Shown: positions 9,107 through 18,630, numbered from the stretch's first letter. The stretch: 29,944 nt of DNA from Armatimonadaceae bacterium (GCA_030446525.1 JAUJNC010000058.1:1-29944), one strand, 5' to 3'. A program made the numbers and translations. The notes: generated by a model from the letters alone, not told the origin.

Positions 9107-9777
9107 TCAGGCCCCGATCTTGCGGGGGCGGTTGATGCCCTGGTACTGCGGGAGCTTGGCCTGCTTCATCCAGTCGATCACGTTGACGATGTCCTGAGGC
9201 CCGGACAATCCGGGGCAGGCGGCCCACCGGTCGATCGCCTCGTTGCCATAGACGACCACGCCCGCGTGGTTCGAGCGGTCTTTGTCGCGCTGGGGGTCGG
9301 GGTCCACGAAGCCCAGCTTGCGGCGCAGCCGCTCGATGTCTTTCGGCTCGCCGGTCAGGTACGTCCAGCCCGGCTTGGTGCCGTGCGCCTCCGCATACTC
9401 CCGGAGCACCTCCGGGGTATCCTGCTCCGGGTCCAGCGTGATCGAGAACATGTGGATGTCGCGGCCCAGGCGCTCCCCCAGAAGCTCCTGGACCTTCACC
9501 AGGTTTTCGGTCGTCAGGGGGCACTTGCCCGCGCAGTGGGCGTACATCATGTTGATCAGCACGGTCTTGTCGCCCCGCAGCAGGTCGTCGTAGAAGCGGA
9601 CCGTCCTGCCGTCGTGCGTGCGCAAAAGCGCGTTGGGGAAGTAGCCCGCGCGCGGTCCCTGAGCCCGGCCGGAAGTCGGGGCGGCTTCGACGGCGACATC
9701 AGGCCCGCCAGGGGAAGGAGGCCCGCCCCCACCCCGGCGGGTGTGAGCAGACCGGCTAAAAAATCTCTTCGTTTCAT
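9107..9777 (-). pseudogene. SCO1/SenC-family copper chaperone / thioredoxin-like protein (one frameshift)
   Basis: The ATG at 9777 starts a Tat-like leader (MKRRDFLAGLLTPAGVGAG). A frame change near 9700 is needed to reach the SCO domain: YFPNALLRTHDGRTVRFYDD, TVLINMMYAHCAGKCPLTTENL, FSITLDPEQDTPEVLREYA, WTYLTGEPKDIERLRRKLG and SNHAGVVVYGN. The CAGKC pair and the distal His match the Cys-x3-Cys...His copper site of SCO proteins. In this family the role is copper delivery to oxidases or thiol redox work on the outer face of the membrane. Its position between a multicopper oxidase (60 bp upstream) and a heme peroxidase fits that. The single indel may be a sequencing error. Confidence 0.82.
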
Positions 9778-9837
9778 CGATTCTCTCGTTTCGTAAGGTC
9801 AAGTCGTATCTGGGAAGCTTCTTACAAAACCCGGCGG

Positions 9838-11061
9838 TTACGGCACGATCTCCCACAGCGTCATCATGGCATGGTCCTCGTGCACGGTGTTGTGGCAGTG
9901 CAGGGGGTAGCGGCCCAGGAAGTCGCTGAAGCGGAGGAAGACCTTGACCTCCTCGCCCGGCTCCAGCGTCACCACGTCCTTCCTGCCCCGTTCGTGCGGC
10001 GGCGGGGGGGCCCCGTCGCGCTCCAGGATGCGGAACTCTTCGTGGTGGACGTGGATCGGGTGGTGCCAGCCACCGCCGCCGTTCTCGAACACCCAGATCT
10101 CGGCCGTGCCGCGCTTGACCCGGGCGGTGACGGCGTTGGGGTCGAAGACCTCACCGTTGACCGTCCAGGCACCGCCCGACCGGTCAAACTTCCAGTACCG
10201 GGTTCTCACCGCCTCGTTCCGGTTGATCGGCGGCAAAGGGCGCAGCGTGGCCGGGACCCGGCTCGGGTCCGACGCCACGTTGCGGTCCACGATGAACTTG
10301 AGCAGCGGCGTGCCGCGGTTCGCTATCCCGTCCTCCGGACCGCGCCCGTCCATCTGCACCGCGCGGTTCTCCAGGTAGAACTCGGTCCCGATCGGGTACT
10401 TGGAGAAGTCGATGACCACGTCCATGCGCTCGCCGACGCTCATGTACAGGCTCTCCATCGTGAGCGGCGCCGGTAGCAGGTTGCCGTCGTTCGCGATCAG
10501 GGTGAACGGGTCGCCGTTGCTCAGGAACAGCCGGTAAAAGCGCGACGGGTTGGCGACCAGGATGCGGAAGCGGTACTTGCGCCGGGCCACCTTGAAGAAC
10601 GGCTGGATCTTGCCGTTGACGGTGAACCGGTCGCCCAGCATCCCGTCCAGGTTGAAAACGTCGAAGACCAGGTTGCCGTTCGCGTCGAACTTCCTGTCGG
10701 CCAGCATCAGCGGCACGTCGTACTGGCCGCTGGGCAGCCGCAGCGAGTTCGGGTAGGTCGTGCTGGCGGTCTCCGTGTCGCTGTCGAGGGCGTCATAGGC
10801 CAGATAGAACATCGCCAGCCCCCGGTACACGTTCTGGGCGGTGAAGTCGAACCGGTGGTCGTGGATCCACAAGGTCCCCAGCGCCTCCCGCGAGTCGTTG
10901 CGCGGGAAGCACATCGGGTAGTGGTTGTCCCAGAAGTACCCCGGGTCGTAGAAGTTGACCGGGTTGCCGTCGCTCTCGGGCGCGTCGTGCAGGTTGTGCA
11001 GGTGCGGCGAGATCTGCGGCACCCCGAAGCCGACATGGTTGGCGGGCAGGTTGCTGTCCTT
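9838..11061 (-). pseudogene. Multicopper oxidase, N-terminally truncated
   Basis: The minus strand from about 11061 to 9838 encodes a three-domain multicopper oxidase with all four copper motifs: PHLHNLHDAPESDG, LWIHDHRFDF, HPIHVHHEEF and YPLHCHNTVHEDHAMM. The last carries the type 1 copper Cys and His ligands. The protein is similar to CotA/bilirubin-oxidase-like and related bacterial enzymes. Nothing before KDSNLPANHVGFG belongs to the family: no signal peptide, no start codon, and the first part of domain 1 is missing. Instead the DNA switches abruptly to the receiver domain of a histidine kinase. Substrates could be metals, phenolics or amines. SCO1 follows 60 bp downstream and may load copper. 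As written the gene has no start of its own. Confidence 0.82.
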
Positions 11062-13476
11062 CGCGCCGGCGGATCTCGGTTGTCGCTTGGTAGCCGTCCA
11101 TCCCGGGCATCTGGCAATCCATGAAGACCAGGTCGTAGGGCAGCATCTCCAGCATCTTTGCCGCCTCGCGGCCATCCGCGACGATATCCACGCGGCAGCC
11201 GAGCCTTTCCAGCAGAAGCCGCGCTAGTTTCTGGCTTACCGGATTGTCTTCCGCAACCAGGACCCGCGCGCGGGTCATCTCCTGGCGCGGCTTCGCCGCC
11301 GCCGGCCCTTCGATTCTGTTTGCGGGCGAGCTTTCCAAGACCCGGGGCCGTACGGACTCGGCCCCTCCGCTCGGCATCGCTGTGCCGGCGGCACTCGTCA
11401 GCGCATCCAACAGCCGTGACAGGCAAACGGGCTTGGTCAGGTACGCCGCGAATCCCGTTCTGACCATGCGCGCGGCATCGCCCGCCTGCCCCCTCGACGT
11501 CAGCATCACCAACACGGTGTCCCGTAGCGCCGGATCCGCCTTGACGGCATGGCCCAACGTTTCCCCATCAACGACCGGCATCTGGTGGTCCAGGAGGGCG
11601 ATCCGGAAGGGGTCGCCGCCGCTGACCGCGTCCCTGAGCGCCGTGAGCGCCTCCGCGGCGGAGGCACAAGGGCTGCTCCGCATGCCCCAGCCGGAGATCT
11701 GCTCGTGCAGGACCCGGCGGTTGACCGCGTTGTCATCCACGATCAGCACCCGCATGCCGGACAGGAGGGCCGGGGGCGTCGAAGGAACGGCCGCCTTCGC
11801 ATCACGGGGCAAACGCAACGTGAACCAGAAGGTCGATCCCCGGCCTGGCTGGCTGGTTACGTTGATGGTCCCCCCATGAGCCTCCGCAAGCTGTCGGCTG
11901 ATCGCCAGCCCCAGCCCGGCCCCGCCGTACTGACGGGTCGTCGAGGAGTCGGCCTGGGTGAATTTCTCGAAGATCTGCCCGAGCTTGTCTTCCGGGATGC
12001 CGATGCCGGTATCTTCCACGGTCACTAGCAGGGTAACGTCGCGCCCCGTTTGTTCCGTGCACTCGACGTTGATGAGGACGTGTCCTTGTTGCGTGAACTT
12101 GACGGCGTTACCCGCCAGGTTGGTGAGCACCTGCCGGATCCGGCCTGCGTCGCCGATCAGTTGCCGGGGCACGTCGGGGGCGTAGCGCACGATCAGGTCG
12201 AGGCCCTCTCCTGGGCGCCGGCGGCCAGCATTTCCGCCACCTGTTCGACGACCAGAAGAAGGTCAAAGGGCGCCGGCTCTATGCTCAACTTCCCCGCTTC
12301 GATCTTCGAGAAGTCGAGGATGTCGTTGAGGATGGCGAGCAGCGCCTCGGCGGAGGCGCACGCCGTTTGCGCCAGATCGCGCTGCTGCGGGGAAAGGTCC
12401 GTGTCGAGAAGTAACCTGGTCATCCCGAGGACGCCGTTGAGAGGTGTGCGGACTTCGTGGCTCATGCTGGCCACGAACTCGGACTTGAGCCGCGAGGCTT
12501 GCTCGGCCTCCCGCAGGGCCCTGGCGACCGCTTCCGCCTGTTCCGCAAGGGCCTGTTCCACTCGCTTTCGTTCCGTGATGTCCCGCAAAAACGCGGTGAA
12601 GGCGGGGGGACCTTGCGCGGGGATACGGACGATACTCAGTTCGGCGGGAAATTCGGTCCCGTCCGCGCGCATGGCGGGCCATTCCATCCGCCTGCCGATA
12701 AAGGAGCTTTCCCCGGTAGCGAGATGACGGGCTATGCCGGCCCGGTCCCTTTCCCGCAAGGACGGCGGGATGATCTGATCCGCCATGTCCTTACCCAACA
12801 CTGGGCGCGATTGTAGCCAAACGTCTTCTCCGCCGCGGAATTGAACTCGGTGATGCGTCCCTTACGATCGATGCTGACGACGCAATCGGTCGCGGCCTCC
12901 AGGATCGCTCCCTTACGCGCCTCGCTTTCGCGCAGCGCCTTTTCCACGCGCTCGCGCTGCCGGACCGTCCTTTTGAGCCTCGGCCAGATTGCGCCGAAGT
13001 TCCAGACGGACCATCGCCTGGCGCGCCAGGACGCGCAGCGCCTCCTCCTGATCCGGCGTCAGGCTCGCGGGGTGCGGTCGATGACGCACACCGCCCTGAT
13101 CGCGTGGCCTTCCGGGGTCACCAGGGGCGCCCCCGCGTAAAACCGTATGTTAGGTCGGCGGTGACAAGTGGGTTGTTTGCGAACCGCTCATCCTTCAGCG
13201 CGTTGGGGACCACGAACACGTCGCGCTGCTGGATCGTGTGCGCGCGCAGAACGCGTCATGGCGGGGCGTTTCCGATATTTCCAGCCCGACCTTCGACTTG
13301 AGCCACTGCCGATCCCTGCCGATGAGGATCACGCCGGCGATGGGGGTGCCGCAAATGTGTGCCGCCAGCCGCGTCAGGTCGTCGAACGCCTTCTCGGGCA
13401 GAGTGTCCATGATCTCGTACTGCCGCAGCGCCTCCAGCCGGGCGGCCTCATCACCGGGTAAAGTGATTCTCATCAT
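11057..13476 (-). pseudogene. Hybrid histidine kinase GAF-PAS-PAS-HisKA-HATPase-REC-REC (frameshifts, 3' truncated)
   Basis: The ATG at 13476 overlaps the stop of the upstream regulator (ATGA), implying translational coupling. Domains in order are: GAF (YEIMDTLPEKAFDDLTRLAA, VILIGRDRQWLKS, continuing in other frames through [13 protein letters not shown] and [16 protein letters not shown]), PAS ([18 protein letters not shown]), PAS/PAC ([10 protein letters not shown]...FLRDITERK), H-box ([16 protein letters not shown]), N- and G-boxes (NLAGNAVKFTQ, DTGIGIP, YGGAGLGLAISRQL), REC1 ([23 protein letters not shown]) and REC2 ([25 protein letters not shown]). About six frame changes are needed. REC2 ends at EIRRREG, before its conserved Thr and Lys, where the multicopper oxidase begins. 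It is a soluble or GAF-sensing kinase; the ligand is unknown. Confidence 0.85.
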
Positions 13477-13619
13477 CTTGCAGAAAGGTCTCCATAGTCG
13501 CTCTGCTCAAACTCCAGCACATGCTTCACCAGAGCTCCGCGCGTCCGCGGCTCAACGCGCAGCTTCGCCATGGCACGCTCCATGGCGTGCTTAACGGACG
13601 CATCCGTGACCTCCTGGTT

Positions 13620-13627
13620 CCATTCCC
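13620..13627. repeat. Target-site duplication, left copy
   Basis: CCATTCCC abuts the left end of the IS1-family element and equals the copy at 14444-14451. Confidence 0.9.
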
Positions 13628-14443
13628 GGCTATGGATTTAGCTGCGTTGCTGTGCCTGCCTGGTTTTGCTGTCGGTTCCATCGCTTGGCCGCCTGCTGAT
13701 TGTGCCCCTCCACCAAGAGCAAGAATCGCTCGATGAGGTCCTCTTCGCGTTTGCGATGCACGCCGCAGAGGTTGCGCCGTGCGCCAGGCCGGACTGCCTC
13801 TGGCGCCACTTGGTGTTGAGACCCTCGACCAGGCTGGTCTGACCAGAACCTTTGTCGCAGGGATGATGCTGCCCTTCCGGAAAGAAGCGGGCGTAAGCAC
13901 CCAAATAGTCGGTGTGGACCGGCTTGTCCCGGTAATCCGGGGGCACATCCGACCAGACCAGCCCCAGCATAGCGTCGGTGCGATCGCCGATGACGAAGCC
14001 GACCACCTGCCGGACCTGACGAGACACCGCCGTCCACAGCCACAGGCTCGGAGACACCCGGATACAGAGTTCATCGATCTCGATGGCATCGCCTTCGGGC
14101 GCGGGCACATTCGTGATGCCGTGCTGCTGGAACTTGGCTTCTACGCGGGCTGCGTTTTTACGCACGGCCCGGATGGTCTGTCGGCCCACCTTGAGCGTGC
14201 GGGCGATGCCACGTTGGGAAGTGCGCTCCTGCAGCGCCCGGCAGATCTGCTGCTCCTTTTCCGGCGTGAGGGCGCGGCTCTTGGGATCGAGTGTAAAGGT
14301 CTTGTTGCAGCCGTGACAGCAGCAGCGCGCGGTGCCGGAGCGGTTGGTGCCGAACTTGATGACCTCTTTGCGGTTGCCGCAGTGCGGGCAGGGAGTAGTG
14401 ACCATACCACTATCATCGGAACAACGCGCCTAAATCCATAGCC
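13628..14443 (-). mobile_element. IS1-family insertion sequence, 816 bp
   Basis: Both ends read inward GGCTATGGATTTAG, and the following positions keep GCGTTG after two mismatches, giving roughly 20 matches over the first 22 bases. The element is flanked by a perfect 8-bp duplication CCATTCCC at 13620-13627 and 14444-14451, matching the 8-9 bp typical of IS1. It carries one transposase gene and lies inside a response regulator gene. Confidence 0.93.
13630..14405 (-). pseudogene. IS1-family transposase (one frameshift near the 3' end)
   Basis: A single reading frame encodes both InsA-like and catalytic parts: a zinc-binding head (CPHCGNRKEVIKFG, CCCHGCNKTF), a helix-turn-helix (GIARTLKVGRQTIRAV), and the DDE domain with EIDELCIRV, WTAVSRQVRQVVGFVIGDRT, HTDYLGAY and VEGLNTKWRQR. 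After about 13790 the frame changes. The expected tail continues in another frame (CGVHRKREEDLIERFLLL) to a stop at 13630, just inside the terminal repeat. This single lesion may be a base-call error, because the element's repeats and target duplication look young. Confidence 0.85.
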
Positions 14444-14451
14444 CCATTCCC
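14444..14451. repeat. Target-site duplication, right copy
   Basis: CCATTCCC directly follows the right end of the IS1-family element. Read on the minus strand it is part of the regulator codons GAA TGG. Confidence 0.9.
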
Positions 14452-15095
14452 TGCAGAGGGCTCTGGCGATCTGTTTGATAGTCTCTTCCGTCCCGACGAT
14501 GCGCTCGACCACGGCCTTCTCGCGTTCGGTGAGGCCGGCGCGGGTAGCCAGACGTTCGATCACCACACGATGGTCGCCGGCGGGACAACTTCCCGCCGAG
14601 TCCGGGCTTTTCGCAGCATAGGTTCGTCGGACTGCCGTCACCAGCTCCTGCGGCGTACAGTCTTTGTCCAGGCTTTCCAGAGCCCCCGAGGAGCGCCCCA
14701 GTGACACGAGATCCCCATGAGCGGTGAGCAGGAGCACTTTGATATAGGAGTACCGGGCCAGGATCCGCTCCGTGGCTTGGATGCCGTTGAGGTGTGGCAT
14801 ATTAAGGTCCATGGTGATGACATCCGGCCGTAACTTGAGCGCGAGTTCCACCGCCTCTCGCCCGTCGGCCGCTTCACCGACCACTTCCATATCGGCCTCA
14901 CGGGAGAATTGCTGCACGAGGAGACGGCGCATCAGCACGCCATCGTCTGCAACCAGGATCTTGATGCGCGGCATGGAACAGCCCCTTCCTTTGTTGGTAC
15001 AACCTGAATGTTTAATGATGAAAAGTTGTACCGTTCCAATAGCTTACATATTTCAGTATAATTGCCCCTTCCTTCAACACCAAGAGGCGAACTTA

Positions 15096-16197
15096 CTGAC
15101 TTTCGCATAATGCTGTGACACAGTCTACTCTGTCTGCGTATTGCCTGATATGACAGCAAGAAACCAGGCGTTACTACGACAGCGGACCCAAGCGGCTGAC
15201 CTGTTCGCACAAGGCCATAGCCAAGCCCAAGTCGCCCGCGCTCTGGGCGTCAGCCGCCAATGCGCCAGCCGGTGGTTTGCTCTCTGGCAAGACGGCGGCG
15301 CGCACGCGCTGCACAACCTTCGACAGCCGGGTGCGCGAGCGCGCCTGACCCCGGAGCAGCGCGAGCAGATCGTCGCCGAACTGCTCAAGGGGCCAGAAGC
15401 ACATGGCTATGCCACCCCGCTGTGGACCTTAGGGCGTATCGGCGACCTGATAGCGCGCCAAACGGGTGTCCACTACCATCGCGGTCATGTCTGGCACCTG
15501 ATGCAGGCGATGAACTGGTCGTGCCAGAAACCAGAAAGGCGTGCCAAAGAGCGCGATGAGCAAGCCGTTGCCCGATGGCTGCAAGATGAGTGGCCAACGG
15601 TAAAAAGGGGGCACAAGAGCGCGGGGCAACGCTCGCCTTCCTGGATGAGTCCGGCTTCTCCTTGCGCCCCAGCGTCCGAAGGACCTGGGCTCCCAGAGGA
15701 CAGACACCGACAATCCGGCATAAGTTTAACTGGAAGCGCCTGCACGCCATCGGCACGATCACCTGCCGGGCGGACGGCACGGACCCGGATCTGCTGCTAC
15801 ACCTGCAAGAGCAGTCCGTCAAGGAGGATGCCCTCATCGCCTTCGTCAATGATCTGCACCAGCAAGTACAGGGTCCGGTGGTGCTGCTCTGGGATGGGCT
15901 GCCGGCGCACCGCAGTAAGCGGGTGCAGGCGCATATCCAGGCCAACAGCGACTGGCTCAGCGTGGTGCGTTTCCCCGGGTATGCCCCGGAGCTGAACCCC
16001 GTGGAGTACCTGTGGTCGAGCATCAAGGGCAAGCACGTGGCCAACGCCTGCCCCGATACGCTGGAGCAGTTGCAGAGGCCGCTGTTAGCGGCACACGCAC
16101 AGATACAAGAAGACGAATCGCTGCTCGTGGGCTTTCTCAAAGCTTCATCGCTCTTCTGAGGGCAAGAGAACATGTCACAAGATTACACGAAAGTCAG
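15096..16197 (+). mobile_element. IS630-family insertion sequence, 1.1 kb
   Basis: The 25-base terminal inverted repeats at 15096-15120 and 16173-16197 share 21 positions, starting CTGACTTTCG at each end. TA dinucleotides at 15094-15095 and 16198-16199 are the TA duplication typical of the IS630/Tc1 superfamily. One transposase gene fills the element. It lies upstream of the response regulator, in the 5' intergenic space, and may separate that operon from its promoter. Confidence 0.92.
15150..16159 (+). CDS. IS630-family transposase, expressed across a -1 frame change
   Basis: The first frame (ATG 15150) encodes MTARNQALLRQRTQAADLF and a helix-turn-helix (SQAQVARALGVSRQCASRWF), then a winged segment up to WLQDEWPTVK. 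From about 15600 the protein continues in the -1 frame: GAQERGATLAFLDESGFSL (first Asp), VVLLWDGLPAHRSKRV (second Asp), and YAPELNPVEYLWSSIKGK (Glu of DDE). The change falls exactly at AAAAAGGGGG (15602-15611). Slipping back one base on the A run yields V-K-K-G-A, the expected family sequence. It could be programmed frameshifting or a missing A. All three catalytic residues are present. Confidence 0.85.
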
Positions 16198-16199
16198 TA

Positions 16200-16364
16200 G
16201 TTCCATCACGAAAGGAGCGTGGGTCATTCTCCGATCCGGCGGGGGAGTTATGAACTTCGGTTCATCGGGGCCTTGGAAGTATTGTCTGTATGCCGACCAG
16301 GCGCAGGAATCTCTGCCGGGGTGAGAGGGACTATTCGCCGGTGGAGAAAAGCATCGGGTGGGCG
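16200..16364. other. Intergenic, nothing recognised
   Basis: No protein, RNA or strong hairpin was recognised between the IS630 right end and the MITE-like repeat. Confidence 0.4.
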
Positions 16365-16488
16365 CTAGTGGGTCACTTGTCACGCGTATAGGCATTCGCC
16401 TGAGGCTCCTGAAGGGCAGGTTTCCCGAGGCGAGTTGCGTCGCACCACTCATAGGTAATCCTTGTTTTCATGACAAGTGACCCACTAG
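16365..16488. mobile_element. 124-bp MITE-like element, Tc1/IS630 type
   Basis: CTAGTGGGTCACTTGTCA at 16365-16382 is repeated exactly inverted at 16471-16488. The TA inside each terminal CTAG can be read as a TA target duplication around 15-bp perfect repeats starting GTGGGTCAC. The 88-base interior shows no gene. The ends differ from those of the IS630 copy 170 bp away, so a different autonomous partner would be needed. Confidence 0.75.
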
Positions 16489-16519
16489 AGCTAAATTCGT
16501 GGGCAGCAAGCGGCCGGCG

Positions 16520-17239
16520 TCAGGCGCAGGCGATCGGGACCCCGCGCTCGGCCATCAGGCGCGCCTCCTCGGCGGCATCATAGGCGACGGCGTGCTGCTC
16601 CACGACCCACTGCTCGTCGTCATAAGTGACGAGCGTCAAAACGCTGGTCGCGTCCGGGCGGAAGGCGACGCTGGCGACGTTGACCATGAGTTTGCCGTCG
16701 AAGAGGCGGACATAGGGCGTGTGCGCGTGGCCGAAGGCGATGACATCGGCCAGGACCGAGCCGTACGCCGCGCGCAGCACGGCCGCGGTGGTCTGCGCCG
16801 CGCAGACGCGGTCGCCCACATCGCGCGGGGAGGCGTGACACACGAAGAGCCCCCGCCCCGGCGCCGCCTCGACCGTCTCGGACAAAGGCAGGGCGGCCAG
16901 GAAAGCGCGCCCGCCCTCCGACAGGTTGGCCCGCATCCACGCCAGCATCGCCTCATAGTAGGAAGCATGGTAGCGTGCGGGGTAACGGCTCGGCTCTTGC
17001 GGCGACGTGGCGGCGCGCAAGCGATCCAGGAGCTTGTCGTCGGTGTCACTGTCGCCGCGCACCATGCGGACGCCCCGCGCGATGAGCAGATCGATCACCT
17101 CGTCGGTGCCCGGTCCGCCGCCGACCAGGTCGCCCGCGGCGAAGGTAAGGTCCGCGCCGCCGAGACGGTCCAGCGCCGCCAGGACCGCCTTCAGGCCGGA
17201 GAGGTTGCCGTGGATGTCCGAAAACAAAGCCACCTTCAT
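16520..17239 (-). CDS. Calcineurin-like metallophosphoesterase (YfcE/MJ0936 type)
   Basis: An intact 239-residue protein starting at the ATG at 17239 (MKVALFSDIHGNLSGL). Metal-binding motifs are SDIHGN (D-x-H), AGDLVGGG (GDxxG), VCHASP and GHAHTP (GHxH near the C terminus). The usual GN(H/C)D motif is replaced by VRGDSDTD, a variation at a metal or phosphate contact. The compact architecture without a signal peptide suggests a cytoplasmic phosphodiesterase or phosphatase. Its start overlaps the stop of the upstream carboxylate-amine ligase by ATGA, so they are co-translated. The substrate is unknown. Confidence 0.85.
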   Translation of the reverse strand: MKVALFSDIHGNLSGLKAVLAALDRLGGADLTFAAGDLVGGGPGTDEVIDLLIARGVRMVRGDSDTDDKLLDRLRAATSPQEPSRYPARYHASYYEAMLAWMRANLSEGGRAFLAALPLSETVEAAPGRGLFVCHASPRDVGDRVCAAQTTAAVLRAAYGSVLADVIAFGHAHTPYVRLFDGKLMVNVASVAFRPDATSVLTLVTYDDEQWVVEQHAVAYDAAEEARLMAERGVPIACA

Positions 17240-18357
17240 CCGGGAGACCCGGCGGGGGGCAGGGCCGTCTCTCCGACGATGTAATCCACGACCTTTTTCA
17301 GGTCCCCCGTCTCGCGGTACACCTGCAGCTGCCGGTCGGCCCCGCCGCCCCGCTCCAGCATCGTGTGGATGTCGTTGATCTCCTCGCGCGAGCCCAGTTC
17401 GTCGACCACGTCGTCCACGAAAAGGAGGTACTCGGCCAGGAGCGCGCGCGCGGGCGCCTCGACCTTTTTGCCGAAATCGATCAGCTTGCCGTCCAGCCCG
17501 TAGCGCACGGCGCGCCACTTATTTTCCATGATCAGCGCGCGGCTGTACAGCCGGAAGCTCTGGTTGGCCTCGTGCAGCCTGGAGAGCTTCGCTATCGTCG
17601 CCTGGATCAGGGCGGCGATCGCGATCGTCTCGTCGACGCGCAGCGGCACGTCGCAGATGCGGACCTCGAGCGTCGGGAAGTGCGGGTGCGGGCGGATGTC
17701 CCACCAGATCTTCTTGGCGTCGTCGATGCAGTTTGTCTGAATGAGCAGGTTGACGAACCGCTCGTACTCGCCCCACGAGGGGAAGGCGTCAGGGATGTTG
17801 GTGCGCGGGAAGTTCTCGAACAGCTTGCAGCGGTACGATTTCAAGCCGGTATCCATGCCGAGCCAGAACGGCGAATTGGCGGACAGGGCGAGGATGTGCG
17901 GCAGGAAGTAGCGCGCCTCGTTCATCAGCGCGATCGCCTCGTCCCGGTCCTCCACACCGATGTGGACGTGCAGCCCGAAGATCAGGTTCGCCCGCGCCAG
18001 GATCTGCATGTCTTCGACCAGGCCCCGGTACCGCTCGGCGGGGTAGATCTCCTGCTCGCGCCAGTCGGCAAACGGGTGCGTGCCCGCGGCCGCGACCAGG
18101 AGGCCGTTCTCCCGGGCCAGGCTGATGATCTCGCGCCGGAGGCACGCCAGCTCTTCCCTGGCTTGCCGGACGTCCTTGCAGACGCCGGTCCCGACCTCGA
18201 CCACCGACTGGTGCATCTCCGCCTTGACCGCTTCCTTGCGCAGGGTCTTCCCCTTTTCGAGTATCTCGGTGCCGATATGGGAGCGCAGGTCGCGTGTGAC
18301 CGGATCGATCGTCTGATACTCTTCCTCGATCCCGATGTTAAGACTCGGGCGCTGCAT
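17236..18357 (-). CDS. Carboxylate-amine ligase, YbdK / GCS2 family
   Basis: A 373-residue protein, the usual YbdK length. The start is the ATG at 18357 with GGAGG seven bases upstream. The open frame extends further 5' but that part has no family character. Motifs are SLNIGIEEEYQTIDP (Mg/ATP-binding acidic cluster), HQSVVEVGTGVC, VAAAGTHPFADWREQEI, ANLIFGLHVHIGVEDRD, PHILALSANSPFWLG, HPHFPTLEVRICDVP and ENKWRAVRYGLDG. The family is related to glutamate-cysteine ligase type 2 and forms amide bonds between a carboxylate and an amine. E. coli YbdK has only weak gamma-glutamyl-cysteine ligase activity, so glutathione synthesis should not be assumed. It is coupled to the following metallophosphoesterase. 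Confidence 0.9.
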   Translation of the reverse strand: MQRPSLNIGIEEEYQTIDPVTRDLRSHIGTEILEKGKTLRKEAVKAEMHQSVVEVGTGVCKDVRQAREELACLRREIISLARENGLLVAAAGTHPFADWREQEIYPAERYRGLVEDMQILARANLIFGLHVHIGVEDRDEAIALMNEARYFLPHILALSANSPFWLGMDTGLKSYRCKLFENFPRTNIPDAFPSWGEYERFVNLLIQTNCIDDAKKIWWDIRPHPHFPTLEVRICDVPLRVDETIAIAALIQATIAKLSRLHEANQSFRLYSRALIMENKWRAVRYGLDGKLIDFGKKVEAPARALLAEYLLFVDDVVDELGSREEINDIHTMLERGGGADRQLQVYRETGDLKKVVDYIVGETALPPAGSPG

Positions 18358-18630
18358 ACGTTTCCTCCGCGGGCGTGAACGGGGTCGCCGGCTTGCCGTT
18401 CTGGCCCATGTGGTCTCTTGTCCAGCTCTGCTTGATGATACCCACTCGGGGATGAAGAAACATCCGGCCTGCTTGTTCCTTTCCCGTACTTGAGAGCCTG
18501 CCCGACGTACCGGTGCCGGCGACTTTGGGTCGGGTGAGACGGTGCTGCGGCGGAAGATGTCGCGCCCCTTCTGTTCCGGGGAGGCGACGGGGGCGACCAC
18601 GGTGAAATACTTCGCGGGGGAGGGTTGTCC
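18358..18630. other. Divergent intergenic region
   Basis: This 270-bp stretch separates the minus-strand ligase operon from the plus-strand glycosidase and should hold both promoters. No confident -10/-35 pair was found. GGGGGAGGG just before 18631 serves as the glycosidase ribosome-binding site. Confidence 0.4.

Larger units (their letters stand above)
13473..14974 (-). pseudogene. NarL/FixJ-type response regulator split by IS1
   Basis: The receiver starts at 14974 (MPRIKILVADDGVLMRRLL), with phospho-acceptor Asp in DVITMDLNMPH. The LuxR-type helix-turn-helix begins LTEREKAVVERIVGTEETIKQIARALCREW. An IS1-family element (13628-14443) sits at that point. Removing the element and one copy of CCATTCCC makes the frame read on as CREWNQEVTDASVKHAMERAM, then KLRVEPRTRGALVKHV, to TGA at 13473-13475. 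This completes the HTH and the protein. As it stands, the product lacks the DNA-recognition helix and cannot bind DNA normally. The stop overlaps the kinase start, so the pair was one operon and the insertion is probably polar on it. Confidence 0.88.
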
